NCBI GenBank assembly: GCA_027488155.1
Contig: JAIYCE010000036.1
Span: 1-35,445, forward strand
Origin: Hyphomicrobiales bacterium
GTDB taxonomy: Bacteria; Pseudomonadota; Alphaproteobacteria; Rhizobiales; Beijerinckiaceae
Direction: 5' to 3'
Length of the DNA: 35,445 nt
The position numbers and the translations under genes are program-made. This document shows, one piece after another, positions 18,701 through 27,998 of this stretch. The first letter of the stretch is position 1; the number at the start of each line of letters is the position of its first letter. The notes below the pieces were generated by a model. The model saw only the letters and a program-made list of their open reading frames with translations, did no database searches and was not told where the DNA came from.

Positions 18701-20439
18701 CCAAGCCCGGCGAAGGCGGCCAGTTGCCAGGCCATAAAGTCGATGCCGTCATCGCAAAGGTGCGCCACTCGACACCGGGCGTCGGCCTGATTTCGCCGCC
18801 GCCGCATCACGATATTTATTCGATCGAAGATCTTGCCCAGCTCATCTACGATTTGAAGAACGTCAATCCGACGGCGCAGGTTTCGGTGAAGCTCGTCTCG
18901 GAAATCGGCGTCGGCACTGTCGCTGCCGGTGTGTCGAAGGCGCGTGCCGATCACGTTACGATTTCCGGCTTTGAAGGTGGCACGGGCGCGTCCCCCCTCA
19001 CCTCGATCAAGCATGCCGGGAGCCCATGGGAAATCGGTTTGGCCGAAACCCATCAGACATTGGTGCTCAACGGTCTGCGTTCGCGCATTGCCGTTCAGGT
19101 CGATGGTGGCTTGCGCACAGGTCGCGACGTCATCATCGGTGCGCTGTTGGGAGCCGATGAATTCGGCTTCGCCACGGCGCCTTTGATTGCGGCCGGCTGC
19201 GTGATGATGCGCAAATGCCATCTCAACACCTGCCCCGTCGGCATTGCGACGCAGGATCCCGTGCTGCGCAAGCGTTTCGTCGGACAGCCTGAGCACGTCA
19301 TCAACTTCTTCTTCTTTGTCGCCGAAGAAGTGCGTGAGGAAATGGCGCGTCTCGGCTATCGCACGATGAACGAGATGATTGGCCAGATGCAGATGCTCGA
19401 CCGCGAAAAGGCGATCGGCCATTGGAAAGCAAAGGGCCTCGATTTCTCGAAGCTCTTCCATAAGCCGCAGGCTTCGAAGCAGACTGAGATCTTCCACTCG
19501 ATGGTCCAAGATCACAATCTCGGTTCGGTGCTTGATCGTACGCTCATTGAAAAGGCGAAATCTGCAATTGAAGCCGGGAAGCCGGTGCAGATCGAAACCG
19601 CGATCAAGAGCCTCAACCGCACAACAGGCGCGATGCTCTCGGGCGAAGTGGCGAAGCGTTATGGGCATAAGGGCCTGCCCGATGATACAATCCATGTGAA
19701 GTTGAAGGGCACGGCCGGCCAAAGCTTCGGTGCTTGGGTGGCGCATGGCGTTACGCTCGAACTTGAAGGCGAAGCGAACGACTATGTCGGCAAGGGCCTC
19801 TCGGGCGGTCGCCTCATTGTCTATCCGCCGAAGGAAGCCACGAAGATCGTGCCGGAAGAGTCGATCATTGTCGGCAACACCGTGCTGTACGGCGCGATCC
19901 TCGGCGAGTGCTATTTCCGCGGCGTCGCGGGCGAGCGTTTTGCGGTCCGCAATTCGGGCGCTATCGCCGTTGTCGAAGGCACGGGCGATCATGGCTGCGA
20001 GTACATGACAGGCGGGGTCGTCGCAGTGATTGGCAAGACAGGACGCAATTTCGCGGCCGGCATGTCGGGTGGCATTGCGTATGTTCTTGATGAAGAGGGT
20101 GATTTCGACCAGCGCTGCAATCTGGCCATGGTGGAACTCGAACCCGTCATCGCCGAAGAAGATGCCAATGAAAAGTTCAACCACCAGACCGGCGATCTCA
20201 TCGCCCATGGCCGGGTTGAAATCATGCGCGATCTCACCCGCAACGATGCGGCGCGTCTGCGCATGTTGATCACCAACCACCTCAAATACACAGGCTCAGC
20301 GCGTGCGCGTCAGATCCTCGACAATTGGGGTCATTATCTGCCGAAATTCCGCAAAGTGATGCCGGTCGAATATCGCCGCGCACTCGAGGAATTGATGACG
20401 GAAAACGAAAAGCGGCCTGTGGCCGTTACGGGAGCTTGA
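15712..20439 (+). CDS. gltB: Glutamate synthase (NADPH), large subunit
   Basis: 1575 aa, normal family length. With GltD it converts glutamine and 2-oxoglutarate to two glutamates in ammonia assimilation. A propeptide of about 47 residues precedes the catalytic N-terminal Cys48 (EKDSCGVGF) of the class II glutaminase domain. This is followed by the central domain and the FMN-binding synthase domain ([36 protein letters not shown]). The 3Fe-4S cysteines are in [13 protein letters not shown] (Cys1163, Cys1169, Cys1174). The C-terminal beta-helix domain has [25 protein letters not shown] repeats. GAGCGAG precedes the ATG. gltD begins 3 bp after the stop, so the two form an operon. Confidence 0.97.
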   Translation: MTSANNGIEAGLNAVQADAAAKKPLVLTDPALPDAQGLYDPALEKDSCGVGFVADMKNRKSHAIVEMGLQILLNLDHRGAVGADPKAGDGCGMLVQIPHNFLAEEAKRLGFALPQPGDYAVGMLFLPRDKDGNALCRQLVEKVVADEGQVFLGWRDVPVNSSCLGESVKPSEPNIVQIFVGRGEATRAGDDFERRLFVLRKVISNTIYAMNDKRTKGFYPVSLSHRTVVYKGLLLATQLGDYFADLNDPRFESAVALVHQRFSTNTFPTWSLAHPYRMVAHNGEINTLRGNVNWMAARQASVDSDLFGSEISKLWPISYEGQSDTACFDNALEFLVQGGYSLAHAMMMLIPEAWAGNPLMDEERRAFYEYNAALMEPWDGPAAVAFTDGRQIGATLDRNGLRPARYFVTDDGLVVMASEMGVLPTPEEKIVKKWRLQPGKMLLVDLEQGRIVSDEEIKESLSRAHPYQEWLNRTQIVLEDLRPVEPRAARTDVSLLDRQQAFGYTQEDIAILLEPMATTGQEATGSMGTDTPISAMSDKAKLLYTYFKQNFAQVTNPPIDPIREELVMSLVSFIGPRPNIFDRDGNSYRKRLEVRQPILTNVDLEKIRCIGHFEDSFDTKTLDITYPAEQGEAGMADALERLCERAEAAVKGKYNIIVLSDRMVGSDRIPIPALLATAAVHHHLIRKGLRTSVGLVVETGEAREVHHFCCLAGYGAEAINPYLAFETLASMAKDFPESIDAYEAQKRFIKSVGKGILKVMSKMGISTYQSYCGAQIFDAVGLADDFVAKYFAGTHSRIGGVGLAEVAHETVTRHSDAFGNSPVYRSALDVGGEYAYRIRGEAHAWSPESVSLLQHAVRGNAQDKYRDYAKLLNEQNERLLTVRGLFRIKGAEEDGRKPVPLSEVEPASEIVKRFATGAMSFGSISREAHTTLAVAMNRIGGKSNTGEGGEEADRFKPMKNGDSMRSAIKQVASGRFGVTTEYLVNSDMMQIKMAQGAKPGEGGQLPGHKVDAVIAKVRHSTPGVGLISPPPHHDIYSIEDLAQLIYDLKNVNPTAQVSVKLVSEIGVGTVAAGVSKARADHVTISGFEGGTGASPLTSIKHAGSPWEIGLAETHQTLVLNGLRSRIAVQVDGGLRTGRDVIIGALLGADEFGFATAPLIAAGCVMMRKCHLNTCPVGIATQDPVLRKRFVGQPEHVINFFFFVAEEVREEMARLGYRTMNEMIGQMQMLDREKAIGHWKAKGLDFSKLFHKPQASKQTEIFHSMVQDHNLGSVLDRTLIEKAKSAIEAGKPVQIETAIKSLNRTTGAMLSGEVAKRYGHKGLPDDTIHVKLKGTAGQSFGAWVAHGVTLELEGEANDYVGKGLSGGRLIVYPPKEATKIVPEESIIVGNTVLYGAILGECYFRGVAGERFAVRNSGAIAVVEGTGDHGCEYMTGGVVAVIGKTGRNFAAGMSGGIAYVLDEEGDFDQRCNLAMVELEPVIAEEDANEKFNHQTGDLIAHGRVEIMRDLTRNDAARLRMLITNHLKYTGSARARQILDNWGHYLPKFRKVMPVEYRRALEELMTENEKRPVAVTGA

Positions 20440-20442
20440 TCG

Positions 20443-21861
20443 ATGGGCAAGGTAACAGGCTTTCTGGAAATCGAACGTCGCGATCGGGGTTATAATCCGG
20501 CCGCGGATCGAATCCGCAATTTCAAAGAATTCGTGATCCCGCTCTCCGAAGAGGCGACGAAGGATCAGGCTTCCCGTTGCATGAGTTGCGGCATTCCCTA
20601 CTGCCACAATGGCTGCCCGGTGAATAACCAGATCCCGGATTGGAACGATCTCGTCTATCATGGCGATTGGGCGAACGCGCTGCGCAATCTCCATTCGACG
20701 AATAACTTCCCGGAATTTACCGGCCGCATCTGCCCTGCACCGTGCGAAGCCTCCTGCACGCTTAACCTTCAGGATGCGCCGGTCACGATCAAGACGATTG
20801 AGTGCGCCATCGTCGATCGCGGTTGGAAGGAAGGCTGGATCGTTCCCGAACCCGCCAAGACACTCACGGGCAAGCGCGTCGCGATTGTCGGTTCTGGCCC
20901 GGCCGGTTTGGCAGCGGCGCAGCAACTCGCGCGCGCCGGGCATGAAGTCCATGTGTTTGAGAAGCACGCCAAGGCGGGCGGTCTGCTACGCTATGGCATT
21001 CCCGATTTCAAAATGGAAAAGCACCTCATCGATCGCCGCATCAAGCAGATGGAAGGCGAGGGCGTTGTGTTCCATTATAACATCAATGTCGGCATCGATC
21101 GTTCGATCGCCGATCTCAAGGCGAATTATGACGCTGTCATCATGGCGGGTGGAGCTGAAAAGCCGCGCGACATTCCTGTGCCGGGTCGCGATCTCGCCGG
21201 AATCCATTTCGCGATGGATTTCCTGCCGCAGCAGAACCGCCGCGTGTCGCATGAGCCTGTGAAGTCAAATGCGCCGATCCTCGCGAATGGCAAGCATGTC
21301 GTCGTCATCGGCGGCGGCGATACCGGTTCGGACTGCATTGGTACGTCAATTCGTCAGGGTGCGCTGTCGGTCACGCAGATCGAAATCATGCCGCAGCCGC
21401 CGGAGAAGGAAAACAAGCTCCTCACCTGGCCGAATTGGCCGATGAAGATGCGCACATCCTCATCGCAGCAGGAAGGCGCAGAACGCGATTTTGCCGTTAA
21501 TACCGTCTCCTTCGAAGGTGAGGACGGTGCGGTCAAGGCGCTCCATTGCGTGCATGTGGATGAAAAGTTCCAGCCGATTCCCGGCACAGAGTTTTCTATT
21601 GCGGCCGATCTCGTGCTGCTCGCCATGGGCTTCGTTTCGCCCCTTCACGATGGCATGGTGAGCGAACTGGGTGCCGAACTCGATCCGCGCGGCAATGTCA
21701 AAGCCGATACGATGCATTACAAGACGAGCGTCGAGAAGGTTTACGCCACGGGCGACATGCGCCGCGGCCAATCGCTCGTCGTATGGGCGATCCGCGAAGG
21801 CCGTCAGGCAGCCCGCGCGGTCGATCTCGATCTGATGGGCAAGACGACGCTGCCGCGTTGA
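20443..21861 (+). CDS. gltD: Glutamate synthase (NADPH), small subunit
   Basis: 472 aa. The flavoprotein partner of GltB: it takes electrons from NADPH through FAD and iron-sulfur centres to the large subunit. The N-terminal cysteine clusters are [15 protein letters not shown] and CPAPCEASC. The FAD-binding motif is [10 protein letters not shown], the NADPH-binding motif is GGGDTGSD, and the C-terminal FAD motif [18 protein letters not shown] closes the protein. It is directly downstream of gltB, with GGGAG about 10 nt before the ATG. A strong terminator ends the operon. Confidence 0.97.
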   Translation: MGKVTGFLEIERRDRGYNPAADRIRNFKEFVIPLSEEATKDQASRCMSCGIPYCHNGCPVNNQIPDWNDLVYHGDWANALRNLHSTNNFPEFTGRICPAPCEASCTLNLQDAPVTIKTIECAIVDRGWKEGWIVPEPAKTLTGKRVAIVGSGPAGLAAAQQLARAGHEVHVFEKHAKAGGLLRYGIPDFKMEKHLIDRRIKQMEGEGVVFHYNINVGIDRSIADLKANYDAVIMAGGAEKPRDIPVPGRDLAGIHFAMDFLPQQNRRVSHEPVKSNAPILANGKHVVVIGGGDTGSDCIGTSIRQGALSVTQIEIMPQPPEKENKLLTWPNWPMKMRTSSSQQEGAERDFAVNTVSFEGEDGAVKALHCVHVDEKFQPIPGTEFSIAADLVLLAMGFVSPLHDGMVSELGAELDPRGNVKADTMHYKTSVEKVYATGDMRRGQSLVVWAIREGRQAARAVDLDLMGKTTLPR

Positions 21862-21884
21862 TCCTGTCGGCACGGAATAGAAAA

Positions 21885-21907
21885 GGCGGCTTCGGCCGCC
21901 TTTTTTT
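21885..21907 (+). terminator. Terminator of gltBD
   Basis: GGCGGC-TTCG-GCCGCC, a UUCG tetraloop hairpin, followed by seven T. AAAA in front of the stem gives partial activity on the minus strand. The T-run overlaps the stop codon of the convergent transglycosylase gene. Confidence 0.95.
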
Positions 21908-23111
21908 ATTTCAGAAGTTTCTGCACCGTCGCCGTGTTTGGATAGCCATCGGGGCGCAGGCCGTTCTTTTCCTGAAACGCAATCAGCGCCTCACGCGTTT
22001 TCGAGCCGAAACGTCCGTCGGGCTCGCCGACATCGTAGCCGAGCGATTTCAATTTTTTCTGAATGGCCATGCGTTCGTTGAGCCCCATGGGCTTTTCGTG
22101 CTTCGGCCATACGCCTTGGATTGCGGGTCCGCCCGCAATCCTGTCGGCAAGATGGGCTACGGCCAACGCATAGGCGTCCGACGCATTATAGGCTTTGATT
22201 GCAGCGTAATTGGCCGTGATCAGAAACGCCGGTCCCTCAGCACCGGCGGGTAAGAATAGACTCGCCTCGGCGCTGCCGCCCAGCGCACCTCCATCGGTGC
22301 GTTTCACCCCAACACGCGCAAACTGGCTGAACGTGCCGCGCCTGTTGCGGTAATCAAAGGCCTTCGGGAGCGTAACTTCGTAGCCCCATGGCAGATCGCG
22401 GACCCAGCCTTTTTCCTTCAGATAATGCGCGGTCGAGGCGAGCGCGTCGACGGGATCGTTCCATATGTCGCGCTTGCCGTCGCCATTGCCGTCGACGGCA
22501 TATTGGCGGAAGGTCGAGGGCATGAATTGCGTGTGCCCCATTGCGCCCGCCCACGAGCCTTTCATAGCGCTACGCCCGACATGGCCCTGCTGGAGGATCG
22601 CCATCGCCTCGATGAGTTCATCGCGGAAAAATTCACCGCGGTAGCGTTCATAGGCAAGGGTCGCGAGCGAGCGGATGATGTCTTTGCTCCCGGTCGCACT
22701 GCCGAAGCTTGTCTCAATGCCCCAGATCGCAAGAACGATGTACGGGTCGACGCCGGTCTTCTCGGATATGCGGTCAAGCAGGCTTGCATAGTCGCGCGCA
22801 CGCGCTTCGCCCTGTGCGATCCGCGAGGATCCGACGGCTCCTTCGAGATACGACCAGACAGGCTTGATGAATTCTGACTGTTTCTTGGTGAGCGCGATGA
22901 TGGCCGGATCGAGCATGACGCCAGCCATCGCCTGGTCGAAAATCGCTCGGTTGATGCCCTTAGCTCTAGCGGCGGGCCACAGCGTCTGCTCCACCCAGGT
23001 TTGGAAGCCCCCACCCTGCTGCGTTTGTGCCGGGGCGGCAGGCTTGGCGATGGCAAAGCCGGATAAGGGCGCCATCAGGCACAGGCAGGCAAGGAGGATA
23101 CGGACGATCAT
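21906..23111 (-). CDS. Lytic murein transglycosylase (MltB type) with peptidoglycan-binding domain
   Basis: 401 aa, exported. Cleaves the glycan strand of peptidoglycan to 1,6-anhydro-muropeptides in the periplasm. The start at 23111 gives a signal peptide (MIVRILLACLCLMAPLSGFA) with a likely cut after AIA; a lipobox is not convincing. The SLT_2 domain spans about 35-330, with the catalytic Glu in WGIETSFG and the motifs AMGHTQFMPSTF, DGNGDGKRDIWN and DALASTAHYL. A PG_binding_1 domain ends the protein (IQKKLKSLGYDVGEPDGRFG). The frame is open much further upstream (to 24017), but that is antisense to galU and unrelated. No obvious ribosome site precedes the ATG. Confidence 0.93.
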   Translation of the reverse strand: MIVRILLACLCLMAPLSGFAIAKPAAPAQTQQGGGFQTWVEQTLWPAARAKGINRAIFDQAMAGVMLDPAIIALTKKQSEFIKPVWSYLEGAVGSSRIAQGEARARDYASLLDRISEKTGVDPYIVLAIWGIETSFGSATGSKDIIRSLATLAYERYRGEFFRDELIEAMAILQQGHVGRSAMKGSWAGAMGHTQFMPSTFRQYAVDGNGDGKRDIWNDPVDALASTAHYLKEKGWVRDLPWGYEVTLPKAFDYRNRRGTFSQFARVGVKRTDGGALGGSAEASLFLPAGAEGPAFLITANYAAIKAYNASDAYALAVAHLADRIAGGPAIQGVWPKHEKPMGLNERMAIQKKLKSLGYDVGEPDGRFGSKTREALIAFQEKNGLRPDGYPNTATVQKLLK

Positions 23112-23276
23112 GGCGGGGTCCAACGTAACGCAACCGGGTTTCCGTTCATCTCCTGTAAAGGTTGAATTTGCGTTGATGCCGTCAAGTTCAGGCCGTGCTT
23201 GCCTTGATCTCGGGCCTGCCCCAAAAAGGCGGAACAGACCTGATCGATGCGCCGGAAACAGGGATTGAAGAGTTCG

Positions 23277-24143
23277 ATGAGCCGCAAGATCCGTAAGGCC
23301 GTTTTCCCCGTTGCCGGGCTTGGCACCCGCTTTCTGCCTGCCACCAAGGCCGTACCGAAAGAGATGCTGACGGTGGTCGACCGTCCCGTGATCCAGCATG
23401 TCGTCGATGAGGCGCGTGCGGCGGGCATTGAGCATTTCGTTTTTGTCACAGGCCGTGGCAAGGCTGTCATCGAAGATCATTTTGACATGCATTTCGAGCT
23501 TGATCGCACGCTGGCTGAACGCGGCAAGATCAAGGAGCTCGAAGCTCTCGCAAACGATCTGCCCGAGGCCGGCCAGACGAGCTTCACGCGCCAACAAGCG
23601 CCGCTCGGTCTCGGCCATGCCGTCTGGTGCGCGCGCGACATTGTTGGTGATGAGCCTTTTGCGTTGCTGTTGCCCGATATGCTCCATCACGGCAAACAGC
23701 CTTGTCTGGCGGGCATGATCGACGCCTATGAAAGTCATGGCGGCAATCTCGTCGCGGTTTACGAAGTGCCTGATAGCGATACGCATCAATATGGCATTTG
23801 CGGCGTCAAGGATAAGAACGGCGCACTTGCAATTACACAGATGGTTGAAAAGCCGAAGCAAGGGACGTCGCCGTCGAATCTGGCAATCTCTGGGCGTTAT
23901 ATTCTTCAGCCTGAAATCTTTTCGATTCTCGAAAAGCAGGAGCGTGGTGCGGGTGGCGAAATCCAGCTGACGGATGCGATGATCACGCTCGCGCAAAAGC
24001 AGGATTTTTACGCCCATGTTTTCGATGGCGCGATTTATGATTGCGGCATGAAGATCGGCTTTCTGATGGCCAACCTTATGCTCGGCCTCGAGCGACCGGA
24101 TCTCGGCCCTGAATTGCGCAAAGCCATCGCCGGGCTGAAATGA
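23277..24143 (+). CDS. galU: UTP-glucose-1-phosphate uridylyltransferase
   Basis: 288 aa from the ATG at 23277 ([14 protein letters not shown]); an ATG at 23247 would add 10 residues. Makes UDP-glucose from UTP and glucose-1-phosphate for LPS, exopolysaccharide and glucans. Signature motifs are [18 protein letters not shown] (nucleotide binding), [29 protein letters not shown] and YDCGMKIGF. Divergent from the transglycosylase gene. The next gene is convergent and its stop codon abuts the galU stop with no spacer, so no terminator lies between them. Confidence 0.95.
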   Translation: MSRKIRKAVFPVAGLGTRFLPATKAVPKEMLTVVDRPVIQHVVDEARAAGIEHFVFVTGRGKAVIEDHFDMHFELDRTLAERGKIKELEALANDLPEAGQTSFTRQQAPLGLGHAVWCARDIVGDEPFALLLPDMLHHGKQPCLAGMIDAYESHGGNLVAVYEVPDSDTHQYGICGVKDKNGALAITQMVEKPKQGTSPSNLAISGRYILQPEIFSILEKQERGAGGEIQLTDAMITLAQKQDFYAHVFDGAIYDCGMKIGFLMANLMLGLERPDLGPELRKAIAGLK

Positions 24144-25634
24144 TCAGCGAACGACTTTTAATCCTGCCATAAAGATATTCGCTTCGTAGCTGTTAAATTT
24201 GTAGGTGGATGTCAAGACGTCGCGCTGTGCACTGACGCGCCCAACGAGATAGCGTGTGATGGCATATTCGGCTGCTATTTCGCCGAGGGCGCGATTCTGC
24301 TCACCGGGTACGCCGACATATTCAGCGCGGCTCAGGTCGAGATTGGCAAACAAAGCGAGCCTGGCTCCAAACAATTGCCGCCATGTTGCCCCGACAAGGT
24401 TTTCCTTAGCACCGAAGGCCCCGCCGATCGTCGTTTCATTGATGCCAGTGCGGATGCGGCCTTGCAGCGAGGCCGTCGGCGAAATCTGCCATGCCCCAAT
24501 CAAGCCGAAGACTGGCCATTGTGTCGTTTTCACAAGGGCATTTTCATAATCGCGCCAGAGATATCCGGCATAGCCTTCAGCCGTCACCTTGTCGTTGAGT
24601 CTGTAGCTAAGGCCGACTGTCGGTTGATAGCCGTTTGAACTGCGCTGAATATTGTTGATGTAAGTCCCCTCGTAATTGCGCCGGTCCATCAAGAGCTCGA
24701 CATAGGGTGTCAGCCTGTCATTGACTTCAAAGCCGCCGCGTAAGGCACCCATCGTCGTGGTGTAAGATCGGCCTGGTGTCTGTGCGACATCGGTGAACCC
24801 TTCCCACAAACCGAGCGATGCGAAGAATTGGCCAAATTTCTTCAACACTCTGGCGCTGCCCCACACCTCGTTCACCGTGGCATCAGGGGCTGCGAGCACG
24901 AGATTTTCGGGCGATTGCTCGGATAGCGATGAAGCGCGTGCGTTCAAGAACAGCCACGTGCTGTCGTTGATGTCATAGCGATAGGTCGCATCCGCGACAC
25001 CATCGAAACGATTGGCGGAATCGACCTGCTGATAGCTGAACATGCGTCCGCGCAGATTAACTGTCAGGGCATTCCTGTCCCAGTTCGATTCTGCATCGAG
25101 CTTGAATGCGGGGCTGATGAGAGATGAGCCCTTGGCGAAAGCGTTGGGTACGCGACGGGGATTCGTATCGTAGCCGACATTCACTTCGATGGCGGGGCGC
25201 AAGGTGAACCGCCCGAGGGTGAGCGTGTCAGTTTGCGCCGAACCCGTAATCAGCTCGGGATCCGGCATTCTCGGTCGGTCTCCCGGGACGCCCGCACCCG
25301 CCAGCAATGCCCCCGACGGTGCTAGACCAACAGCCGCAGTCAGCTCGACAGGGGCCGGCGGTGATGCTCTCGACGGTAGCGACGCGTTGCGCGTCGGCAA
25401 TTCCGGCGCAGGCAGACTAGGACGGATCGGAAGAGGGGCTGCCGGATCGGAGACTGGCGCCGACCTCGCTGCTGTTCGCGCCTCTGCCAAGGGCGGTGCA
25501 CCGGCAATCGGCCAGATGCCCTGCGCGCGCGCAGGCTCGGCGACCAATAGTGTCGCCGCTGTAATCCAAGGGCTCATCGATAATGAGCGAAGCGAGAAAA
25601 ATCGTCTCACGGCATTCCTTCGCGTCCAGAACAT
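24144..25634 (-). CDS. Outer-membrane beta-barrel protein (BBP2-like)
   Basis: About 496 aa from the ATG at 25634; ATGs at 25679 and 25577 are alternatives. The N-terminus has basic residues (RRNAVRRFFSLR), a hydrophobic stretch (SPWITAATLLVA) and a likely signal-peptidase site at PARA-QG. Residues about 40-130 are Pro/Ala/Ser-rich and probably a periplasmic linker. The rest alternates polar and hydrophobic residues in strands with Tyr/Trp girdles and asparagine-rich turns (FTLRPAIEVNVGYDTNPRR, LTVNLRGRMFSYQQ), matching the outer-membrane barrel family PF10082. The final residue is Arg rather than the usual Phe. Its neighbours galU and kdsD suggest an envelope role; no specific function can be given. 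Confidence 0.8.
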   Translation of the reverse strand: MFWTRRNAVRRFFSLRSLSMSPWITAATLLVAEPARAQGIWPIAGAPPLAEARTAARSAPVSDPAAPLPIRPSLPAPELPTRNASLPSRASPPAPVELTAAVGLAPSGALLAGAGVPGDRPRMPDPELITGSAQTDTLTLGRFTLRPAIEVNVGYDTNPRRVPNAFAKGSSLISPAFKLDAESNWDRNALTVNLRGRMFSYQQVDSANRFDGVADATYRYDINDSTWLFLNARASSLSEQSPENLVLAAPDATVNEVWGSARVLKKFGQFFASLGLWEGFTDVAQTPGRSYTTTMGALRGGFEVNDRLTPYVELLMDRRNYEGTYINNIQRSSNGYQPTVGLSYRLNDKVTAEGYAGYLWRDYENALVKTTQWPVFGLIGAWQISPTASLQGRIRTGINETTIGGAFGAKENLVGATWRQLFGARLALFANLDLSRAEYVGVPGEQNRALGEIAAEYAITRYLVGRVSAQRDVLTSTYKFNSYEANIFMAGLKVVR

Positions 25635-25735
25635 CCGGCTACAACGCGACACGCCGATCCCGCACCATGGCCTTGTCATGGTTAAAGAGCCGTGAAATCG
25701 TAGATTTGACAGGGCGTCAGGGCCTGCCTAATCCC

Positions 25736-26725
25736 ATGCCCATGAACGACACACCCTCGCGCGAACAGATCATCCGCTCGGCTCTCCAGACGCTCGAGGC
25801 CGAGCAGGCGGGACTCGGCGTTTTGGCCGCGGCGCTTGCCAACGGTCTGGGCGATGCATTCTCGGCTGCGGTCTCGCACATTGCTGCCGCTGCTGGCCGG
25901 GTGATTGTCACTGGCATGGGCAAGTCCGGCCATGTCGGCCGTAAGATTGCTGCCACGCTCGCTTCGACAGGTACGCCTGCCTATTTCGTCCATCCCGGTG
26001 AAGCGAGCCATGGCGATCTCGGCATGATCCAGCCCGACGATGTCATTCTGGCCTTGTCATGGTCTGGAGAGACCGCTGAATTGCGTGACCTCGTCGCTTA
26101 TGCGGCGCGCTTTCGTGTGACCTTGATCGGCATGACGGCGGGCACGGACTCAGCGCTCGCGCAACAAGCTGACATTCTCCTGCTTCTGCCGTCCGCCAAG
26201 GAAGCCTGCCCGAACGGGCTCGCCCCGACGACATCGACAACGATGCAATTGGCGATGGGTGATGCGCTCGCGGTTGCGCTGCTTGAAGTACGCAGTTTCA
26301 AGCCGGAAGATTTCCGCGTCTATCATCCGGGTGGAAAGCTCGGTGCCCAACTTAAGCAATTGCGCCACATCATGCATGGTGGCGAGCGTTTGCCATTGGT
26401 CACGCGCGGCAGTGCTATGGCAGAGGCCATCGTCACCATGAGTGCCAAGGGTTTCGGTTGCGCACTGGTCGTCGAAAGCAATGGACAATTGGCCGGCATC
26501 GTCACCGATGGCGACTTGCGCCGTCATATGGGCCCCGATCTCACCGCCAAGACTGTCGAGGCCGTGATGACGAAAAATCCCGTTACGCTGCCACCCACGG
26601 CGCTGGTCGCCGAAGCGTTGGAAATGGTCGAGACCCGTAACATCGGTGCCATCATCGTGGCTGAACAAGGCCGTCCAACGGGACTTGTCCATGTTCTCGA
26701 TCTGCTGCGGATTGGTGCAGCCTGA
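25736..26725 (+). CDS. kdsD: D-arabinose-5-phosphate isomerase (KpsF/GutQ family)
   Basis: 329 aa from the ATG at 25736 (MPMNDTPSREQ); an ATG at 25742 is equally possible, and the ribosome site is weak. Interconverts ribulose-5-phosphate and arabinose-5-phosphate, the first step to Kdo for LPS. The SIS domain spans about 40-180 (VTGMGKSGHVGRKIAATLAS, GTPAYFVHPGEASHGDLGM, LSWSGETAELRDLV, and the histidine in YHPGGKLG). Two CBS domains follow (CALVVESNGQLAGIVTDGDL; NIGAIIVAEQGRPTGLVHVL). Divergent from the barrel-protein gene; a good terminator follows. Confidence 0.93.
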   Translation: MPMNDTPSREQIIRSALQTLEAEQAGLGVLAAALANGLGDAFSAAVSHIAAAAGRVIVTGMGKSGHVGRKIAATLASTGTPAYFVHPGEASHGDLGMIQPDDVILALSWSGETAELRDLVAYAARFRVTLIGMTAGTDSALAQQADILLLLPSAKEACPNGLAPTTSTTMQLAMGDALAVALLEVRSFKPEDFRVYHPGGKLGAQLKQLRHIMHGGERLPLVTRGSAMAEAIVTMSAKGFGCALVVESNGQLAGIVTDGDLRRHMGPDLTAKTVEAVMTKNPVTLPPTALVAEALEMVETRNIGAIIVAEQGRPTGLVHVLDLLRIGAA

Positions 26726-26732
26726 GTTTAAT

Positions 26733-26764
26733 AAAAAAGAGCGGGAAAGCCCCGCTCTTTTGAA
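26733..26764. terminator. Bidirectional terminator between kdsD and hemH
   Basis: AAAGAGCGGG (26736-26745) pairs perfectly with CCCGCTCTTT (26751-26760) across a 5-nt loop. TTTT closes it on the plus strand; six A before it give a six-T run on the minus strand for hemH. Confidence 0.9.
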
Positions 26765-26791
26765 TGTCGTTATCGCCCTAACGATTTAATG

Positions 26792-27853
26792 TTAAATCCA
26801 GCCTTGCAATTCACGCTCGACGATTGCGCGGATGACCGCCATGCCCTCGTCTGAATCGTTGAGGCACTTGATATAGGCGAATTCTTCGCCGCCATTATGC
26901 TCGAAAATCTCGCGGTTCTCGCCATCGAGTTCTTCGAGCGTCTCAAGGCAATCCGAAGAGAAGCCGGGCGCAATCAGTACAAGCTTTTTCACGCCTTTTT
27001 TGGCGAGTGCTTCCACCGTCTCGTCGGTATAAGGCTTGAGCCATTCCGCTGGCCCGAAGCGCGATTGGAAGCTCATCATGAATTTATCGGGGGAAAGCCC
27101 CATCGCCTCACGCATCAGCCGCCATGTCTTTACGCATTGGCAGTGATACGGGTCGCCTTTGAGAAGATATTCTTTCGGTACGCCATGGAACGTGGCGAGA
27201 ATTACGTCCGGTTCGAAATGGAGTTGCGCAAGCCCCTTCTTCAATGAGGTCACCATCGATTGAATATAGGCCGGGTCGTCATGGTAAGGTGGCGCCACGC
27301 GCAATGTTGGCTGCCAGCGCATCTGCATCAGCGCTTCGAACGTCTTGTCACAAGCGGTAGCGGTCGTTGCCGCCGCATATTGTGGATAGAGCGGGACAAG
27401 CAGAACACGGTCGCAGCCCTGCGCCTGCAAGGCTTCCAATCGCGATTTGATCGAGGGGTTGCCGTAGCGCATGGCCCAGTCCACGACGATCTTGTCGGAG
27501 AGCTCCGGCGCCATCGCCATGAGTTTTTCGGCCTGTGAGCGGGTGATTGTCTTCAAAAAGGATTCGTCGAGGTCCTTATTCCAGATCGACGCATAATCCT
27601 TACCCTTCTTCTGCGGCCTGGTCTGAAGAATGATGAGGTTGAGAAGCGGCCACCAGAGTGCGCGCGGTGTCTCGATCACGCGCTTATCGGAGAGAAATTC
27701 TTTCAAGTAACGCCGCATGGGCCAGTAATCGGTGCCATCGGGCGTACCGAGATTGGTCAAAAGCACGCCGATCTTACCGATTCTAACAACCGGGTGCCCC
27801 GCCGGTAGGGGGCCGACGGCTTTCATGCGGTCAGGGCTAAAAAGTGCGTTCAT
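26792..27853 (-). CDS. hemH: Ferrochelatase
   Basis: 353 aa. Inserts Fe2+ into protoporphyrin IX, the last step of heme synthesis. Seen are the N-terminal GVLLTNLGTPDG, RRYLKEFLSDKRVIE, the strand VLLVPLYPQYAAATTA, the catalytic His in ATFHGVPKEYLLKGDPYHCQC and the metal-site Glu in IAPGFSSDCLETLEEL. The length is normal. It stands alone on the minus strand, convergent with kdsD. The upstream 145 bp is shared with the divergent metallophosphatase gene. Confidence 0.96.
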   Translation of the reverse strand: MNALFSPDRMKAVGPLPAGHPVVRIGKIGVLLTNLGTPDGTDYWPMRRYLKEFLSDKRVIETPRALWWPLLNLIILQTRPQKKGKDYASIWNKDLDESFLKTITRSQAEKLMAMAPELSDKIVVDWAMRYGNPSIKSRLEALQAQGCDRVLLVPLYPQYAAATTATACDKTFEALMQMRWQPTLRVAPPYHDDPAYIQSMVTSLKKGLAQLHFEPDVILATFHGVPKEYLLKGDPYHCQCVKTWRLMREAMGLSPDKFMMSFQSRFGPAEWLKPYTDETVEALAKKGVKKLVLIAPGFSSDCLETLEELDGENREIFEHNGGEEFAYIKCLNDSDEGMAVIRAIVERELQGWI

Positions 27854-27998
27854 TGAGGTACTCGCTTATCTTGCCCTTCATTTAGGGGAAAAACCCAGCC
27901 CGTCCAGCCCGATTTAGCCGTAGGCATTGACCTCAGGCTTGGCAAGCGGGTCCAAACTCCCCAAAACGAATAGAATGACCGGTGCTTTGGAGAGACCC

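Noticed and set aside
16732..20280. Two long minus-strand open frames (514 and 550 residues) opposite gltB
   Set aside because: They are antisense shadows of gltB, rich in His/Arg/Asp from reverse-complemented codons, with no domain, ribosome site or context.
21906..24017. A 703-residue open frame on the minus strand
   Set aside because: Only the part from 23111 downward is the transglycosylase. The first 300 residues are antisense to galU, and a signal peptide starts at 23111.
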